The notes under the pieces were generated by a model, which made no database searches, was not told where the DNA came from, and saw only the letters and a program-made list of their open reading frames with translations. From the NCBI GenBank assembly GCA_963082975.1, contig OY720350.1, positions 12,122,910 through 12,186,909 of the forward strand: a DNA stretch of 64,000 nt, written 5' to 3'. This DNA is from Labia minor (taxonomy: Eukaryota; Arthropoda; Insecta; Dermaptera; Spongiphoridae). Within the stretch, counting starts at the first letter, position 1. Each line of letters opens with the position of its first letter. Of the stretch, positions 9,901 through 24,446 are shown one piece after another. The translations under genes were made by a program, and so were the position numbers.

Positions 9901-12900
9901 TCATAATTTTTTCTGTAAAATTAAAAAATGAAATGTTTTAAAAAAAATAATAAATTCGTTCATTTTACATCATAAAAATATTAAAAAAATATATTATTGA
10001 TATTTCTGATGAATAATTATTTTTCATGCCGAAAATCTAGGGTCATCCTACGATGACCTTTCATAATTTTTTCTGTAAAATTAAAAAATGAAATGTTTTA
10101 AAAAAAATAATAAATTCGTTCATTTTACATCATAAAATTATTAAAAAAATATATTATTGATATTTCTGATGAATAATTATTTTTTATGCCGAAAATCTAG
10201 GGTCATCCTACGATGACCTTTCATAATTTTTTCGGTAAAATTAAAAAATGAAATGTTTTAAAAAAAATAATAAATTCGTTCATTTTACATTATAAAAATA
10301 TTAAAAAAATATATTATTCATATTTCTAATTAAAAATTATTTTTTTATGCCGAAAACCTAGGGTCATCCTACGATGACCTTTCATAATTTTTTCTGTAAA
10401 ATTAAAAAATGAAATGTTTTAAAAAAAATAATAAATTCGTTCATTTTACATCATAAAAATATTAAAAAAATATATTATTCATATTTCTAATTAAAAATTA
10501 TTTTTTTATGCCGAAAACCTAGGGTCATCCTACGATGACCTTTCATAATTTTTTCGGTAAAATTAAAAAATGAAATTTTTAAAAATAAATAATAAATTCG
10601 TTCATTTTACATCATAAAAATATTAAAAAAATATATTATTCATATTTCTTACTAAAAATTATTTTTTTATGCCGAAAACCTAGGGTCATCCTACGATGAC
10701 CTTTCATAATTTTTAAGGTAAAATTAAAAAATGAAATGTTTTAAAAAAAATAATAAATTCGTTCATTTTACATCATAAAAATATTAAAAAAATATATTAT
10801 TGATATTTCTAATTAATAATTATTTTTTTATGCCGAAAACCTAGGGTGATATCCTACGATGACCTTTCATAATTTTTTCTGTAAAATTAAAAAATGAAAT
10901 GTTTTAAAAAAAATAATAAATTCGTTCATTTTACATCATAAAATTATTAAAAAAATATATTATTGATATTTCTGATGAATAATTATTTTTTATGCCGAAA
11001 ATCTAGGGTCATCCTACGATGACCTTTCATAATTTTTACGGTAAAATTAAACAATGAAATTTTTAAAAATAAATAATATATTCGTTCATTTTACATCATA
11101 AAAATATTAAAAAAATATATTATTCATATTTATTACTAAAAATTATTTTTTTATGCCGAAAACCTAAGGTCATCCTACGATGACCTTTCATAATTTTTTC
11201 GGTAAAATTAAAAAATGAAATTTTTAAAAATAAATAATAAATTCGTTCATTTTACATCATAAAAATATTAAAAAAATATATTATTGATATTTCTGATGAA
11301 TAATTATTTTTTATGCCGAAAATCTAGGGTCATCCTACGATGACCTTTCATAATTTTTTCGGTAAAATTAAAAAATGAAATGTTTTAAAAAAAATAATAA
11401 ATTCGTTCATTTTACATTATAAAAATATTAAAAAAATATATTATTCATATTTCTAATTAAAAATTATTTTTTTATGCCGAAAACCTAGGGTCATCCTACG
11501 ATGACCTTTCATAATTTTTTCTGTAAAATTAAAAAATGAAATGTTTTAAAAAAAATAATAAATTCGTTCATTTTACATCATAAAAATATTAAAAAAATAT
11601 ATTATTCATATTTCTAATTAAAAATTATTTTTTTATGCCGAAAACCTAGGGTCATCCTACGATGACCTTTCATAATTTTTTCGGTAAAATTAAAAAATGA
11701 AATGTTTTAAAAAAAATAATAAATTCGTTCATTTTACATCATAAAATTATTAAAAAAATATATTATTCATATTTCTAATTAAAAATTATTTTTTTATGCC
11801 GAAAACCTAGGGTCATCCTACGATGACCTTTCATAATTTTTTCGGTAAAATTAAAAAATGAAATGTTTTAAAAAAAATAATAAATTCGTTCATTTTACAT
11901 CATAAAATTATTAAAAAAATATATTATTGATATTTCTTACTAAAAATTATTTTTTTATGCCGAAAATTTAGGGTCATCCTACGATGACCTTTCATAATTT
12001 TTAAGGTAAAATTAAAAAATGAAATGTTTTAAAAAAAATAATAAATTCGTTCATTTTACATCATAAAAATATTAAAAAAATATATTATTGATATTTCTGA
12101 TTAATAATTATTTTTTTATGCCGAAAACCTAGGGTGATATCCTACGATGACCTTTCATAATTTTTTCTGTAAAATTAAAAAATGAAATGTTTTAAAAAAA
12201 ATAATAAATTCGTTCATTTTACATCATAAAATTATTAAAAAAATATATTATTGATATTTCTGATGAATAATTATTTTTTATGCCGAAAATCTAGGGTCAT
12301 CCTACGATGACCTTTCATAATTTTTTCGGTAAAATTAAAAAATGAAATGTTTTAAAAAAAATAATAAATTCGTTCATTTTACATCATAAAAATATTAAAA
12401 AAATATATTATTCATATTTATTACTAAAAATTATTTTTTTATGCCGAAAACCTAAGGTCATCCTACGATGACCTTTCATAATTTTTTCGGTAAAATTAAA
12501 AAATGAAATTTTTAAAAATAAATAATAAATTCGTTCATTTTACATCATAAAAATATTAAAAAAATATATTATTCATATTTGTAATTAAAAATTATTTTTT
12601 TATGCCGAAAACCTAGGGTCATCCTACGATGACCTTTCATAATTTTTTCTGTAAAATTAAAAAATGAAATGTTTTAAAAAAAATAATAAATTCGTTCATT
12701 TTACATCATAAAAATATTAAAAAAATATATTATTGATATTTCTGATGAATAATTATTTTTCATGCCGAAAATCTAGGGTCATCCTACGATGACCTTTCAT
12801 AATTTTTTCTGTAAAATTAAAAAATGAAATGTTTTAAAAAAAATAATAAATTCGTTCATTTTACATCATAAAATTATTAAAAAAATATATTATTGATATT

Positions 12901-13290
12901 TCTGATGAATAATTATTTTTTATGCCGAAAATCTAGGGTCATCCTACGATGACCTTTCATAATTTTTTCGGTAAAATTAAAAAATGAAATGTTTTAAAAA
13001 AAATAATAAATTCGTTCATTTTACATTATAAAAATATTAAAAAAATATATTATTCATATTTCTAATTAAAAATTATTTTTTTATGCCGAAAACCTAGGGT
13101 CATCCTACGATGACCTTTCATAATTTTTTCTGTAAAATTAAAAAATGAAATGTTTTAAAAAAAATAATAAATTCGTTCATTTTACATCATAAAAATATTA
13201 AAAAAATATATTATTCATATTTCTAATTAAAAATTATTTTTTTATGCCGAAAACCTAGGGTCATCCTACGATGACCTTTCATAATTTTTT
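6913..13290 (+). repeat. 17-mer higher-order repeat, 2736 bp, two full copies and a partial third
   Basis: Copies are 6913-9648 and 9649-12384, and a third runs from 12385 to about 13290. Tags at the exact 2736 offset are gtaatt of D (7109, 9845, 12581), the first F (8109, 10845) and the second F (9397, 12133). Each full unit has two F monomers 1288 bp apart (8 monomers), so the unit probably arose by joining an 8-monomer and a 9-monomer block. The third copy breaks off where a second D/B-like run starts. Confidence 0.87.
8038..8200 (+). repeat. Type F monomer with broken dyad (representative, 163 bp)
   Basis: The left arm of the dyad, normally ggtcatcc, reads ggtgatatcc, a substitution plus two extra bases, so the unit is 163 bp long and the inverted repeat is interrupted. 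The new sequence contains GATATC (8112-8117). An alternative form ggtgatatac lacks that hexamer and is found at 1837, 3285, 6179 and 15670. The ggtgatatcc form is at 8109, 9397, 10845, 12133, 17118, 18406, 20335, 22104, 23873, 25321, 30620, 32068, 33516, 34964, 38017 and 40588. F occurs about once per higher-order unit and I saw none right of 40.6 kb. Confidence 0.9.
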
Positions 13291-14472
13291 CTGTAAAATT
13301 AAAAAATGAAATGTTTTAAAAAAAATAATAAATTCGTTCATTTTACATCATAAAAATATTAAAAAAATATATTATTGATATTTCTGATGAATAATTATTT
13401 TTCATGCCGAAAATCTAGGGTCATCCTACGATGACCTTTCATAATTTTTTCTGTAAAATTAAAAAATGAAATGTTTTAAAAAAAATAATAAATTCGTTCA
13501 TTTTACATCATAAAATTATTAAAAAAATATATTATTGATATTTCTGATGAATAATTATTTTTTATGCCGAAAATCTAGGGTCATCCTACGATGACCTTTC
13601 ATAATTTTTTCGGTAAAATTAAAAAATGAAATGTTTTAAAAAAAATAATAAATTCGTTCATTTTACATCATAAAAATATTAAAAAAATATATTATTCATA
13701 TTTCTAATTAAAAATTATTTTTTTATGCCGAAAACCTAGGGTCATCCTACGATGACCTTTCATAATTTTTTCTGTAAAATTAAAAAATGAAATGTTTTAA
13801 AAAAAATAATAAATTCGTTCATTTTACATCATAAAAATATTAAAAAAATATATTATTCATATTTCTAATTAAAAATTATTTTTTTATGCCGAAAACCTAG
13901 GGTCATCCTACGATGACCTTTCATAATTTTTTCGGTAAAATTAAAAAATGAAATTTTTAAAAATAAATAATAAATTCGTTCATTTTACATCATAAAAATA
14001 TTAAAAAAATATATTATTCATATTTATTACTAAAAATTATTTTTTTATGCCGAAAACCTAAGGTCATCCTACGATGACCTTTCATAATTTTTTCGGTAAA
14101 ATTAAAAAATGAAATTTTTAAAAATAAATAATAAATTCGTTCATTTTACATCATAAAAATATTAAAAAAATATATTATTGATATTTCTGATGAATAATTA
14201 TTTTTTATGCTGAAAATCTAGGGTCATCCTACGATGACCTTTCATAATTTTTTCGGTAAAATTAAAAAATGAAATGTTTTAAAAAAAATAATAAATTCGT
14301 TCATTTTACATCATAAAAATATTAAAAAAATATATTATTCATATTTATTACTAAAAATTATTTTTTTATGCCGAAAACCTAAGGTCATCCTACGATGACC
14401 TTTCATAATTTTTTCGGTAAAATTAAAAAATGAAATTTTTAAAAATAAATAATAAATTCGTTCATTTTACAT

Positions 14473-16310
14473 CATAAAAATATTAAAAAAATATATTATT
14501 CATATTTCTAATTAAAAATTATTTTTTTATGCCGAAAACCTAGGGTCATCCTACGATGACCTTTCATAATTTTTTCTGTAAAATTAAAAAATGAAATGTT
14601 TTAAAAAAAATAATAAATTCGTTCATTTTACATCATAAAAATATTAAAAAAATATATTATTCATATTTCTAATTAAAAATTATTTTTTTATGCCGAAAAC
14701 CTAGGGTCATCCTACGATGACCTTTCATAATTTTTTCGGTAAAATTAAAAAATCAAATTTTTAAAAATAAATAATAAATTCGTTCATTTTACATCATAAC
14801 AATATTAAAAAAATATATTATTGATATTTCTGATGAATAATTATTTTTTATGCCAAAAATCTAGGGTCATCCTACGATGACCTTTCATAATTTTTTCGGT
14901 AAAATTAAAAAATGAAATTTTTAAAAATAAATAATAAATTCGTTCATTTTACATCATAAAAATATTAAAAAAATATATTATTCATATTTCTAATTAAAAA
15001 TTATTTTTTTATGCCGAATACTTAGGGTCATCCTACGATGACCTTTCATAATTTTTTCTGTAAAATTAAAAAATGAAATGTTTTAAAAAAAATAATAAAT
15101 TCGTTCATTTTACATCATAAAAATATTAAAAAAATATATTATTCATATTTCTAATTAAAAATTATTTTTTTATGCCGAAAACCTAGGGTCATCCTACGAT
15201 GACCTTTCATAATTTTTTCTGTAAAATTAAAAAATGAAATGTTTTAAAAAAAATAATAAATTCGTTCATTTTACATCATAAAAATATTAAAAAAATATAT
15301 TATTCATATTTCTAATTAAAAATTATTTTTTTATGCCGAAAACCTAGGGTCATCCTACGATGACCTTTCATAATTTTTTCGGTAAAATTAAAAAATGAAA
15401 TTTTTAAAAATAAATAATAAATTCGTTCATTTTACATCATAAAAATATTAAAAAAATATATTATTCATATTTCTTACTAAAAATTATTTTTTTATGCCGA
15501 AAATTTAGGGTCATCCTACGATGACCTTTCATAATTTTTAAGGTAAAATTAAAAAATGAAATGTTTTAAAAAAAATAATAAATTCGTTCATTTTACATCA
15601 TAAAAATATTAAAAAAATATATTATTGATATTTCTGATTAATAATTATTTTTTTATGCCGAAAACCTAGGGTGATATACTACGATGACCTTTCATAATTT
15701 TTTCTGTAAAATTAAAAAATGAAATGTTTTAAAAAAAATAATAAATTCGTTCATTTTACATCATAAAATTATTAAAAAAATATATTATTGATATTTCTGA
15801 TGAATAATTATTTTTTATGCCGAAAATCTAGGGTCATCCTACGATGACCTTTCATAATTTTTTCGGTAAAATTAAAAAATGAAATGTTTTAAAAAAAATA
15901 ATAAATTCGTTCATTTTACATTATAAAAATATTAAAAAAATATATTATTGATATTTCTGATGAATAATTATTTTTTTATGCCGAAAACCTAGGGTCATCC
16001 TACGATGACCTTTCATAATTTTTACGGTAAAATTAAACAATGAAATTTTTAAAAATAAATAATATATTCGTTCATTTTACATCATAAAAATATTAAAAAA
16101 ATATATTATTCATATTTATTACTAAAAATTATTTTTTTATGCCGAAAACCTAAGGTCATCCTACGATGACCTTTCATAATTTTTTCGGTAAAATTAAAAA
16201 ATGAAATTTTTAAAAATAAATAATAAATTCGTTCATTTTACATCATAAAAATATTAAAAAAATATATTATTGATATTTCTGATGAATAATTATTTTTTAT
16301 GCTGAAAATC
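14473..16310 (+). repeat. Segment duplicated from 4982-6820 (offset 9491)
   Basis: Tags tcataacaat (5305, 14796), ggtgatatac (6179, 15670) and gctgaaaatc (6810, 16301) keep an exact offset of 9491 bp. The match begins near an A-A pair (4982, 14473) and stops just after the last tag, where the left copy has ttcggtaaaatt and the right ttctgtaaaatt. This is the only place right of 6.2 kb where the ggtgatatac form of F reappears, consistent with transposition of an older block within the array by unequal exchange. Confidence 0.82.
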
Positions 16311-16319
16311 TAGGGTCAT

Positions 16320-18657
16320 CCTACGATGACCTTTCATAATTTTTTCTGTAAAATTAAAAAATGAAATGTTTTAAAAAAAATAATAAATTCGTTCATTTTA
16401 CATCATAAAATTATTAAAAAAATATATTATTGATATTTCTGATGAATAATTATTTTTTATGCCGAAAATCTAGGGTCATCCTACGATGACCTTTCATAAT
16501 TTTTTCGGTAAAATTAAAAAATGAAATGTTTTAAAAAAAATAATAAATTCGTTCATTTTACATTATAAAAATATTAAAAAAATATATTATTCATATTTCT
16601 AATTAAAAATTATTTTTTTATGCCGAAAACCTAGGGTCATCCTACGATGACCTTTCATAATTTTTTCTGTAAAATTAAAAAATGAAATGTTTTAAAAAAA
16701 ATAATAAATTCGTTCATTTTACATCATAAAAATATTAAAAAAATATATTATTCATATTTCTAATTAAAAATTATTTTTTTATGCCGAAAACCTATGGTCA
16801 TCCTACGATGACCTTTCATAATTTTTTCGGTAAAATTAAAAAATGAAATTTTTAAAAATAAATAATAAATTCGTTCATTTTACATCATAAAAATATTAAA
16901 AAAATATATTATTCATATTTCTTACTAAAAATTATTTTTTTATGCCGAAAACCTAGGGTCATCCTACGATGACCTTTCATAATTTTTAAGGTAAAATTAA
17001 AAAATGAAATGTTTTAAAAAAAATAATAAATTCGTTCATTTTACATCATAAAAATATTAAAAAAATATATTATTGATATTTCTAATTAATAATTATTTTT
17101 TTATGCCGAAAACCTAGGGTGATATCCTACGATGACCTTTCATAATTTTTTCTGTAAAATTAAAAAATGAAATGTTTTAAAAAAAATAATAAATTCGTTC
17201 ATTTTACATCATAAAATTATTAAAAAAATATATTATTGATATTTCTGATGAATAATTATTTTTTATGCCGAAAATCTAGGGTCATCCTACGATGACCTTT
17301 CATAATTTTTACGGTAAAATTAAACAATGAAATTTTTAAAAATAAATAATATATTCGTTCATTTTACATCATAAAAATATTAAAAAAATATATTATTCAT
17401 ATTTATTACTAAAAATTATTTTTTTATGCCGAAAACCTAAGGTCATCCTACGATGACCTTTCATAATTTTTTCGGTAAAATTAAAAAATGAAATTTTTAA
17501 AAATAAATAATAAATTCGTTCATTTTACATCATAAAAATATTAAAAAAATATATTATTGATATTTCTGATGAATAATTATTTTTTATGCCGAAAATCTAG
17601 GGTCATCCTACGATGACCTTTCATAATTTTTTCGGTAAAATTAAAAAATGAAATGTTTTAAAAAAAATAATAAATTCGTTCATTTTACATTATAAAAATA
17701 TTAAAAAAATATATTATTCATATTTCTAATTAAAAATTATTTTTTTATGCCGAAAACCTAGGGTCATCCTACGATGACCTTTCATAATTTTTTCTGTAAA
17801 ATTGAAAAATGAAATGTTTTAAAAAAAATAATAAATTCGTTCATTTTACATCATAAAAATATTAAAAAAATATATTATTCATATTTCTAATTAAAAATTA
17901 TTTTTTTATGCCGAAAACCTAGGGTCATCCTACGATGACCTTTCATAATTTTTTCGGTAAAATTAAAAAATGAAATGTTTTAAAAAAAATAATAAATTCG
18001 TTCATTTTACATCATAAAATTATTAAAAAAATATATTATTCATATTTCTAATTAAAAATTATTTTTTTATGCCGAAAACCTAGGGTCATCCTACGATGAC
18101 CTTTCATAATTTTTTCGGTAAAATTAAAAAATGAAATGTTTTAAAAAAAATAATAAATTCGTTCATTTTACATCATAAAATTATTAAAAAAATATATTAT
18201 TGATATTTCTTACTAAAAATTATTTTTTTATGCCGAAAATTTAGGGTCATCCTACGATGACCTTTCATAATTTTTAAGGTAAAATTAAAAAATGAAATGT
18301 TTTAAAAAAAATAATAAATTCGTTCATTTTACATCATAAAAATATTAAAAAAATATATTATTGATATTTCTGATTAATAATTATTTTTTTATGCCGAAAA
18401 CCTAGGGTGATATCCTACGATGACCTTTCATAATTTTTTCTGTAAAATTAAAAAATGAAATGTTTTAAAAAAAATAATAAATTCGTTCATTTTACATCAT
18501 AAAATTATTAAAAAAATATATTATTGATATTTCTGATGAATAATTATTTTTTATGCCGAAAATCTAGGGTCATCCTACGATGACCTTTCATAATTTTTTC
18601 GGTAAAATTAAAAAATGAAATGTTTTAAAAAAAATAATAAATTCGTTCATTTTACAT
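16320..18657 (+). repeat. Segment duplicated from ~10050-12384 (offset 6273)
   Basis: Both F monomers of the 2736-bp unit recur at the same spacing (10845 to 17118 and 12133 to 18406, each 6273 bp). The order H-B, tA, A, E, F, H-B, C, B, tA, A, H-A, H-E, F, H-B is shared. The match ends at 18658, where a tB2 monomer replaces the C monomer found at 12385. Together with the preceding block it shows that this part of the array was assembled from pieces of earlier units. Confidence 0.8.
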
Positions 18658-19138
18658 TATAAAAATATTAAAAAAATATATTATTGATATTTCTGATGAA
18701 TAATTATTTTTTTATGCCGAAAACCTAGGGTCATCCTACGATGACCTTTCATAATTTTTACGGTAAAATTAAACAATGAAATTTTTAAAAATAAATAATA
18801 TATTCGTTCATTTTACATCATAAAAATATTAAAAAAATATATTATTCATATTTATTACTAAAAATTATTTTTTTATGCCGAAAACCTAAGGTCATCCTAC
18901 GATGACCTTTCATAATTTTTTCGGTAAAATTAAAAAATGAAATTTTTAAAAATAAATAATAAATTCGTTCATTTTACATCATAAAAATATTAAAAAATAT
19001 ATTATTGATATTTCTGATGAATAATTATTTTTTATGCCGAAAATCTAGGGTCATCCTACGATGACCTTTCATAATTTTTTCGGTAAAATTAAAAAATGAA
19101 ATGTTTTAAAAAAAATAATAAATTCGTTCATTTTACAT

Positions 19139-22100
19139 CATAAAAATATTAAAAAAATATATTATTCATATTTATTACTAAAAATTATTTTTTTATGCCG
19201 AAAACCTAAAGTCATCCTACGATGACCTTTCATAATTTTTTCGGTAAAATTAAAAAATGAAATTTTTAAAAATAAATAATAAATTCGTTCATTTTACATC
19301 ATAAAAATATTAAAAAAATATATTATTCATATTTGTAATTAAAAATTATTTTTTTATGCCGAAAACCTAGGGTCATCCTACGATGACCTTTCATAATTTT
19401 TTCTGTAAAATTAAAAAATGAAATGTTTTAAAAAAAATAATAAATTCGTTCATTTTACATCATAAAAATATTAAAAAAATATATTATTGATATTTCTGAT
19501 GAATAATTATTTTTCATGCCGAAAATCTAGGGTCATCCTACGATGACCTTTCATAATTTTTTCTGTAAAATTAAAAAATGAAATGTTTTAAAAAAAATAA
19601 TAAATTCGTTCATTTTACATCATAAAATTATTAAAAAAATATATTATTGATATTTCTGATGAATAATTATTTTTTATGCCGAAAATCTAGGGTCATCCTA
19701 CGATGACCTTTCATAATTTTTTCGGTAAAATTAAAAAATGAAATGTTTTAAAAAAAATAATAAATTCGTTCATTTTACATTATAAAAATATTAAAAAAAT
19801 ATATTATTCATATTTCTAATTAAAAATTATTTTTTTATGCCGAAAACCTAGGGTCATCCTACGATGACCTTTCATAATTTTTTCTGTAAAATTAAAAAAT
19901 AAAATGTTTTAAAAAAAATAATAAATTCGTTCATTTTACATCATAAAAATATTAAAAAAATATATTATTCATATTTCTAATTAAAAATTATTTTTTTATG
20001 CCGAAAACCTAGGGTCATCCTACGATGACCTTTCATAATTTTTTCGGTAAAATTAAAAAATGAAATTTTTAAAAATAAATAATAAATTCGTTCATTTTAC
20101 ATCATAAAAATATTAAAAAAATATATTATTCATATTTCTTACTAAAAATTATTTTTTTATGCCGAAAACCTAGGGTCATCCTACGATGACCTTTCATAAT
20201 TTTTAAGGTAAAATTAAAAAATGAAATGTTTTAAAAAAAATAATAAATTCGTTCATTTTACATCATAAAAATATTAAAAAAATATATTATTGATATTTCT
20301 AATTAATAATTATTTTTTTATGCCGAAAACCTAGGGTGATATCCTACGATGACCTTTCATAATTTTTTCTGTAAAATTAAAAAATGAAATGTTTTAAAAA
20401 AAATAATAAATTCGTTCATTTTACATCATAAAATTATTAAAAAAATATATTATTGATATTTCTGAGGAATAATTATTTTTTATGCCGAAAATCTAGGGTC
20501 ATCCTACGATGACCTTTCATAATTTTTACGGTAAAATTAAACAATGAAATTTTTAAAAATAAATAATATATTCGTTCATTTTACATCATAAAAATATTAA
20601 AAAAATATATTATTCATATTTATTACTAAAAATTATTTTTTTATGCCGAAAACCTAAGGTCATCCTACGATGACCTTTCATAATTTTTTCGGTAAAATTA
20701 AAAAATGAAATTTTTAAAAATAAATAATAAATTCGTTCATTTTACATCATAAAAATATTAAAAAAATATATTATTGATATTTCTGATGAATAATTATTTT
20801 TTATGCCGAAAATCTAGGGTCATCCTACGATGACCTTTCATAATTTTTTCTGTAAAATTAAAAAATGAAATGTTTTAAAAAAAATAATAAATTCGTTCAT
20901 TTTACATCATAAAAATATTAAAAAAATATATTATTCATATTTATTACTAAAAATTATTTTTTTATGACGAAAACCTAAGGTCATCCTACGATGACCTTTC
21001 ATAATTTTTTCGGTAAAATTAAAAAATGAAATTTTTAAAAATAAATAATAAATTCGTTCATTTTACATCATAAAAATATTAAAAAAATATATTATTCATA
21101 TTTGTAATTAAAAATTATTTTTTTATGCCGAAAACCTAGGGTCATCCTACGATGACCTTTCATAATTTTTTCTGTAAAATTAAAAAATGAAATGTTTTAA
21201 AAAAAATAATAAATTCGTTCATTTTACATCATAAAAATATTAAAAAAATATATTATTGATATTTCTGATGAATAATTATTTTTTATGCCGAAAATCTAGG
21301 GTCATCCTACGATGACCTTTCATAATTTTTTCTGTAAAATTAAAAAATGAAATGTTTTAAAAAAAATAATAAATTCGTTCATTTTACATCATAAAATTAT
21401 TAAAAAAATATATTATTGATATTTCTGATGAATAATTATTTTTTATGCCGAAAATCTAGGGTCATGCTACGATGACCTTTCATAATTTTTTCGGTAAAAT
21501 TAAAAAATGAAATGTTTTAAAAAAAATAATAAATTCGTTCATTTTACATTATAAAAATATTAAAAAAATATATTATTCATATTTCTAATTAAAAATTATT
21601 TTTTTATGCCGAAAACCTAGGGTCATCCTACGATGACCTTTCATAATTTTTTCTGTAAAATTAAAAAATGAAATGTTTTAAAAAAAATAATAAATTCGTT
21701 CATTTTACATCATAAAAATATTAAAAAAATATATTATTCATATTTCTAATTAAAAATTATTTTTTTATGCCGAAAACCTAGGGTCATCCTACGATGACCT
21801 TTCATAATTTTTTCGGTAAAATTAAAAAATGAAATTTTTAAAAATAAATAATAAATTCGTTCATTTTACATCATAAAAATATTAAAAAAATATATTATTC
21901 ATATTTCTTACTAAAAATTATTTTTTTATGCCGAAAACCTAGGGTCATCCTACGATGACCTTTCATAATTTTTAAGGTAAAATTAAAAAATGAAATGTTT
22001 TAAAAAAAATAATAAATTCGTTCATTTTACATCATAAAAATATTAAAAAAATATATTATTGATATTTCTAATTAATAATTATTTTTTTATGCCGAAAACC

Positions 22101-24446
22101 TAGGGTGATATCCTACGATGACCTTTCATAATTTTTTCTGTAAAATTAAAAAATGAAATGTTTTAAAAAAAATAATAAATTCGTTCATTTTACATCATAA
22201 ATTTATTAAAAAAATATATTATTGATATTTCTGATGAATAATTATTTTTTATGCCGAAAATCTAGGGTCATCCTACGATGACCTTTCATAATTTTTTCGG
22301 TAAAATTAAAAAATGAAATGTTTTAAAAAAAATAATAAATTCGTTCATTTTACATTATAAAAATATTAAAAAAATATATTATTGATATTTCTGATGAATA
22401 ATTATTTTTTTATGCCGAAAACCTAGGGTCATCCTACGATGACCTTTCATAATTTTTTCGGTAAAATTAAAAAATGAAATTTTTAAAAATAAATAATAAA
22501 TTCGTTCATTTTACATCATAAAAATATTAAAAAAATATATTATTGATATTTCTGATGAATAATTATTTTTTATGCCGAAAATCTAGGGTCATCCTACGAT
22601 GACCTTTCATAATTTTTTCGGTAAAATTAAAAAATGAAATGTTTTAAAAAAAATAATAAATTCGTTCATTTTACATCATAAAAATATTAAAAAAATATAT
22701 TATTCATATTTATTACTAAAAATTATTTTTTTATGCCGAAAACCTAAGGTCATCCTACGATGACCTTTCATAATTTTTTCGGTAAAATTAAAAAATGAAA
22801 TTTTTAAAAATAAATAATAAATTCGTTCATTTTACATCATAAAAATATTAAAAAAATATATTATTCATATTTGTAATTAAAAATTATTTTTTTATGCCGA
22901 AAACCTAGGGTCATCCTACGATGACCTTTCATAATTTTTTCTGTAAAATTAAAAAATGAAATGTTTTAAAAAAAATAATAAATTCGTTCATTTTACATCA
23001 TAAAAATATTAAAAAAATATATTATTGATATTTCTGATGAATAATTATTTTTTATGCCGAAAATCTAGGGTCATCCTACGATGACCTTTCATAATTTTTT
23101 CTGTAAAATTAAAAAATGAAATGTTTTAAAAAAAATAATAAATTCGTTCATTTTACATCATAAAATTATTAAAAAAATATATTATTAATATTTCTGATGA
23201 ATAATTATTTTTTATGCCGAAAATCTAGGGTCATGCTACGATGACCTTTCATAATTTTTTCGGTAAAATTAAAAAATGAAATGTTTTAAAAAAAATAATA
23301 AATTCGTTCATTTTACATTATAAAAATATTAAAAAAATATATTATTCATATTTCTAATTAAAAATTATTTTTTTATGCCGAAAACCTAGGGTCATCCTAC
23401 GATGACCTTTCATAATTTTTTCTGTAAAATTAAAAAATGAAATGTTTTAAAAAAAATAATAAATTCGTTCATTTTACATCATAAAAATATTAAAAAAATA
23501 TATTATTCATATTTCTAATTAAAAATTATTTTTTTATGCCGAAAACCTAGGGTCATCCTACGATGACCTTTCATAATTTTTTCGGTAAAATTAAAAAATG
23601 AAATTTTTAAAAATAAATAATAAATTCGTTCATTTTACATCATAAAAATATTAAAAAAATATATTATTCATATTTCTTACTAAAAATTATTTTTTTATGC
23701 CGAAAACCTAGGGTCATCCTACGATGACCTTTCATAATTTTTAAGGTAAAATTAAAAAATGAAATGTTTTAAAAAAAATAATAAATTCGTTCATTTTACA
23801 TCATAAAAATATTAAAAAAATATATTATTGATATTTCTAATTAATAATTATTTTTTTATGCCGAAAACCTAGGGTGATATCCTACGATGACCTTTCATAA
23901 TTTTTTCTGTAAAATTAAAAAATGAAATGTTTTAAAAAAAATAATAAATTCGTTCATTTTACATCATAAAATTATTAAAAAAATATATTATTGATATTTC
24001 TGATGAATAATTATTTTTTATGCCGAAAATCTAGGGTCATCCTACGATGACCTTTCATAATTTTTTCGGTAAAATTAAAAAATGAAATGTTTTAAAAAAA
24101 ATAATAAATTCGTTCATTTTACATTATAAAAATATTAAAAAAATATATTATTGATATTTCTGATGAATAATTATTTTTTTATGCCGAAAACCTAGGGTCA
24201 TCCTACGATGACCTTTCATAATTTTTTCGGTAAAATTAAAAAATGAAATTTTTAAAAATAAATAATAAATTCGTTCATTTTACATCATAAAAATATTAAA
24301 AAAATATATTATTGATATTTCTAATTAATAATTATTTTTTTATGCCGAAAACCTAGGGTCATCCTACGATGACCTTTCATAATTTTTTCTGTAAAATTAA
24401 AAAATGAAATGTTTTAAAAAAAATAATAAATTCGTTCATTTTACAT
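19139..24446 (+). repeat. 11-mer higher-order repeat, 1769 bp, three copies
   Basis: Copies are 19139-20907, 20908-22676 and 22677-24446. The order is C-D-B-H-B-tA-A-E-F-H-B followed by two monomers that differ between copies: C-B in copy 1, tB2-B in copy 2, tB2 and an F/normal chimera in copy 3. F monomers are at 20335, 22104 and 23873, each 1769 bp apart. The rare gtcatgc dyad change is shared by copies 2 and 3 only (21461, 23230), so these two are the most recent duplicates. Confidence 0.87.
24286..24446 (+). repeat. Chimeric monomer, F left half with intact dyad
   Basis: The variable zone is the F-type gatatttctaattaataa, but the dyad is the normal gggtcatcc form followed by ttctgtaaaatt, and the length is 161 bp rather than 163. 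It sits at the end of the third 1769-bp copy where copy 2 has a B monomer. Confidence 0.8.
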
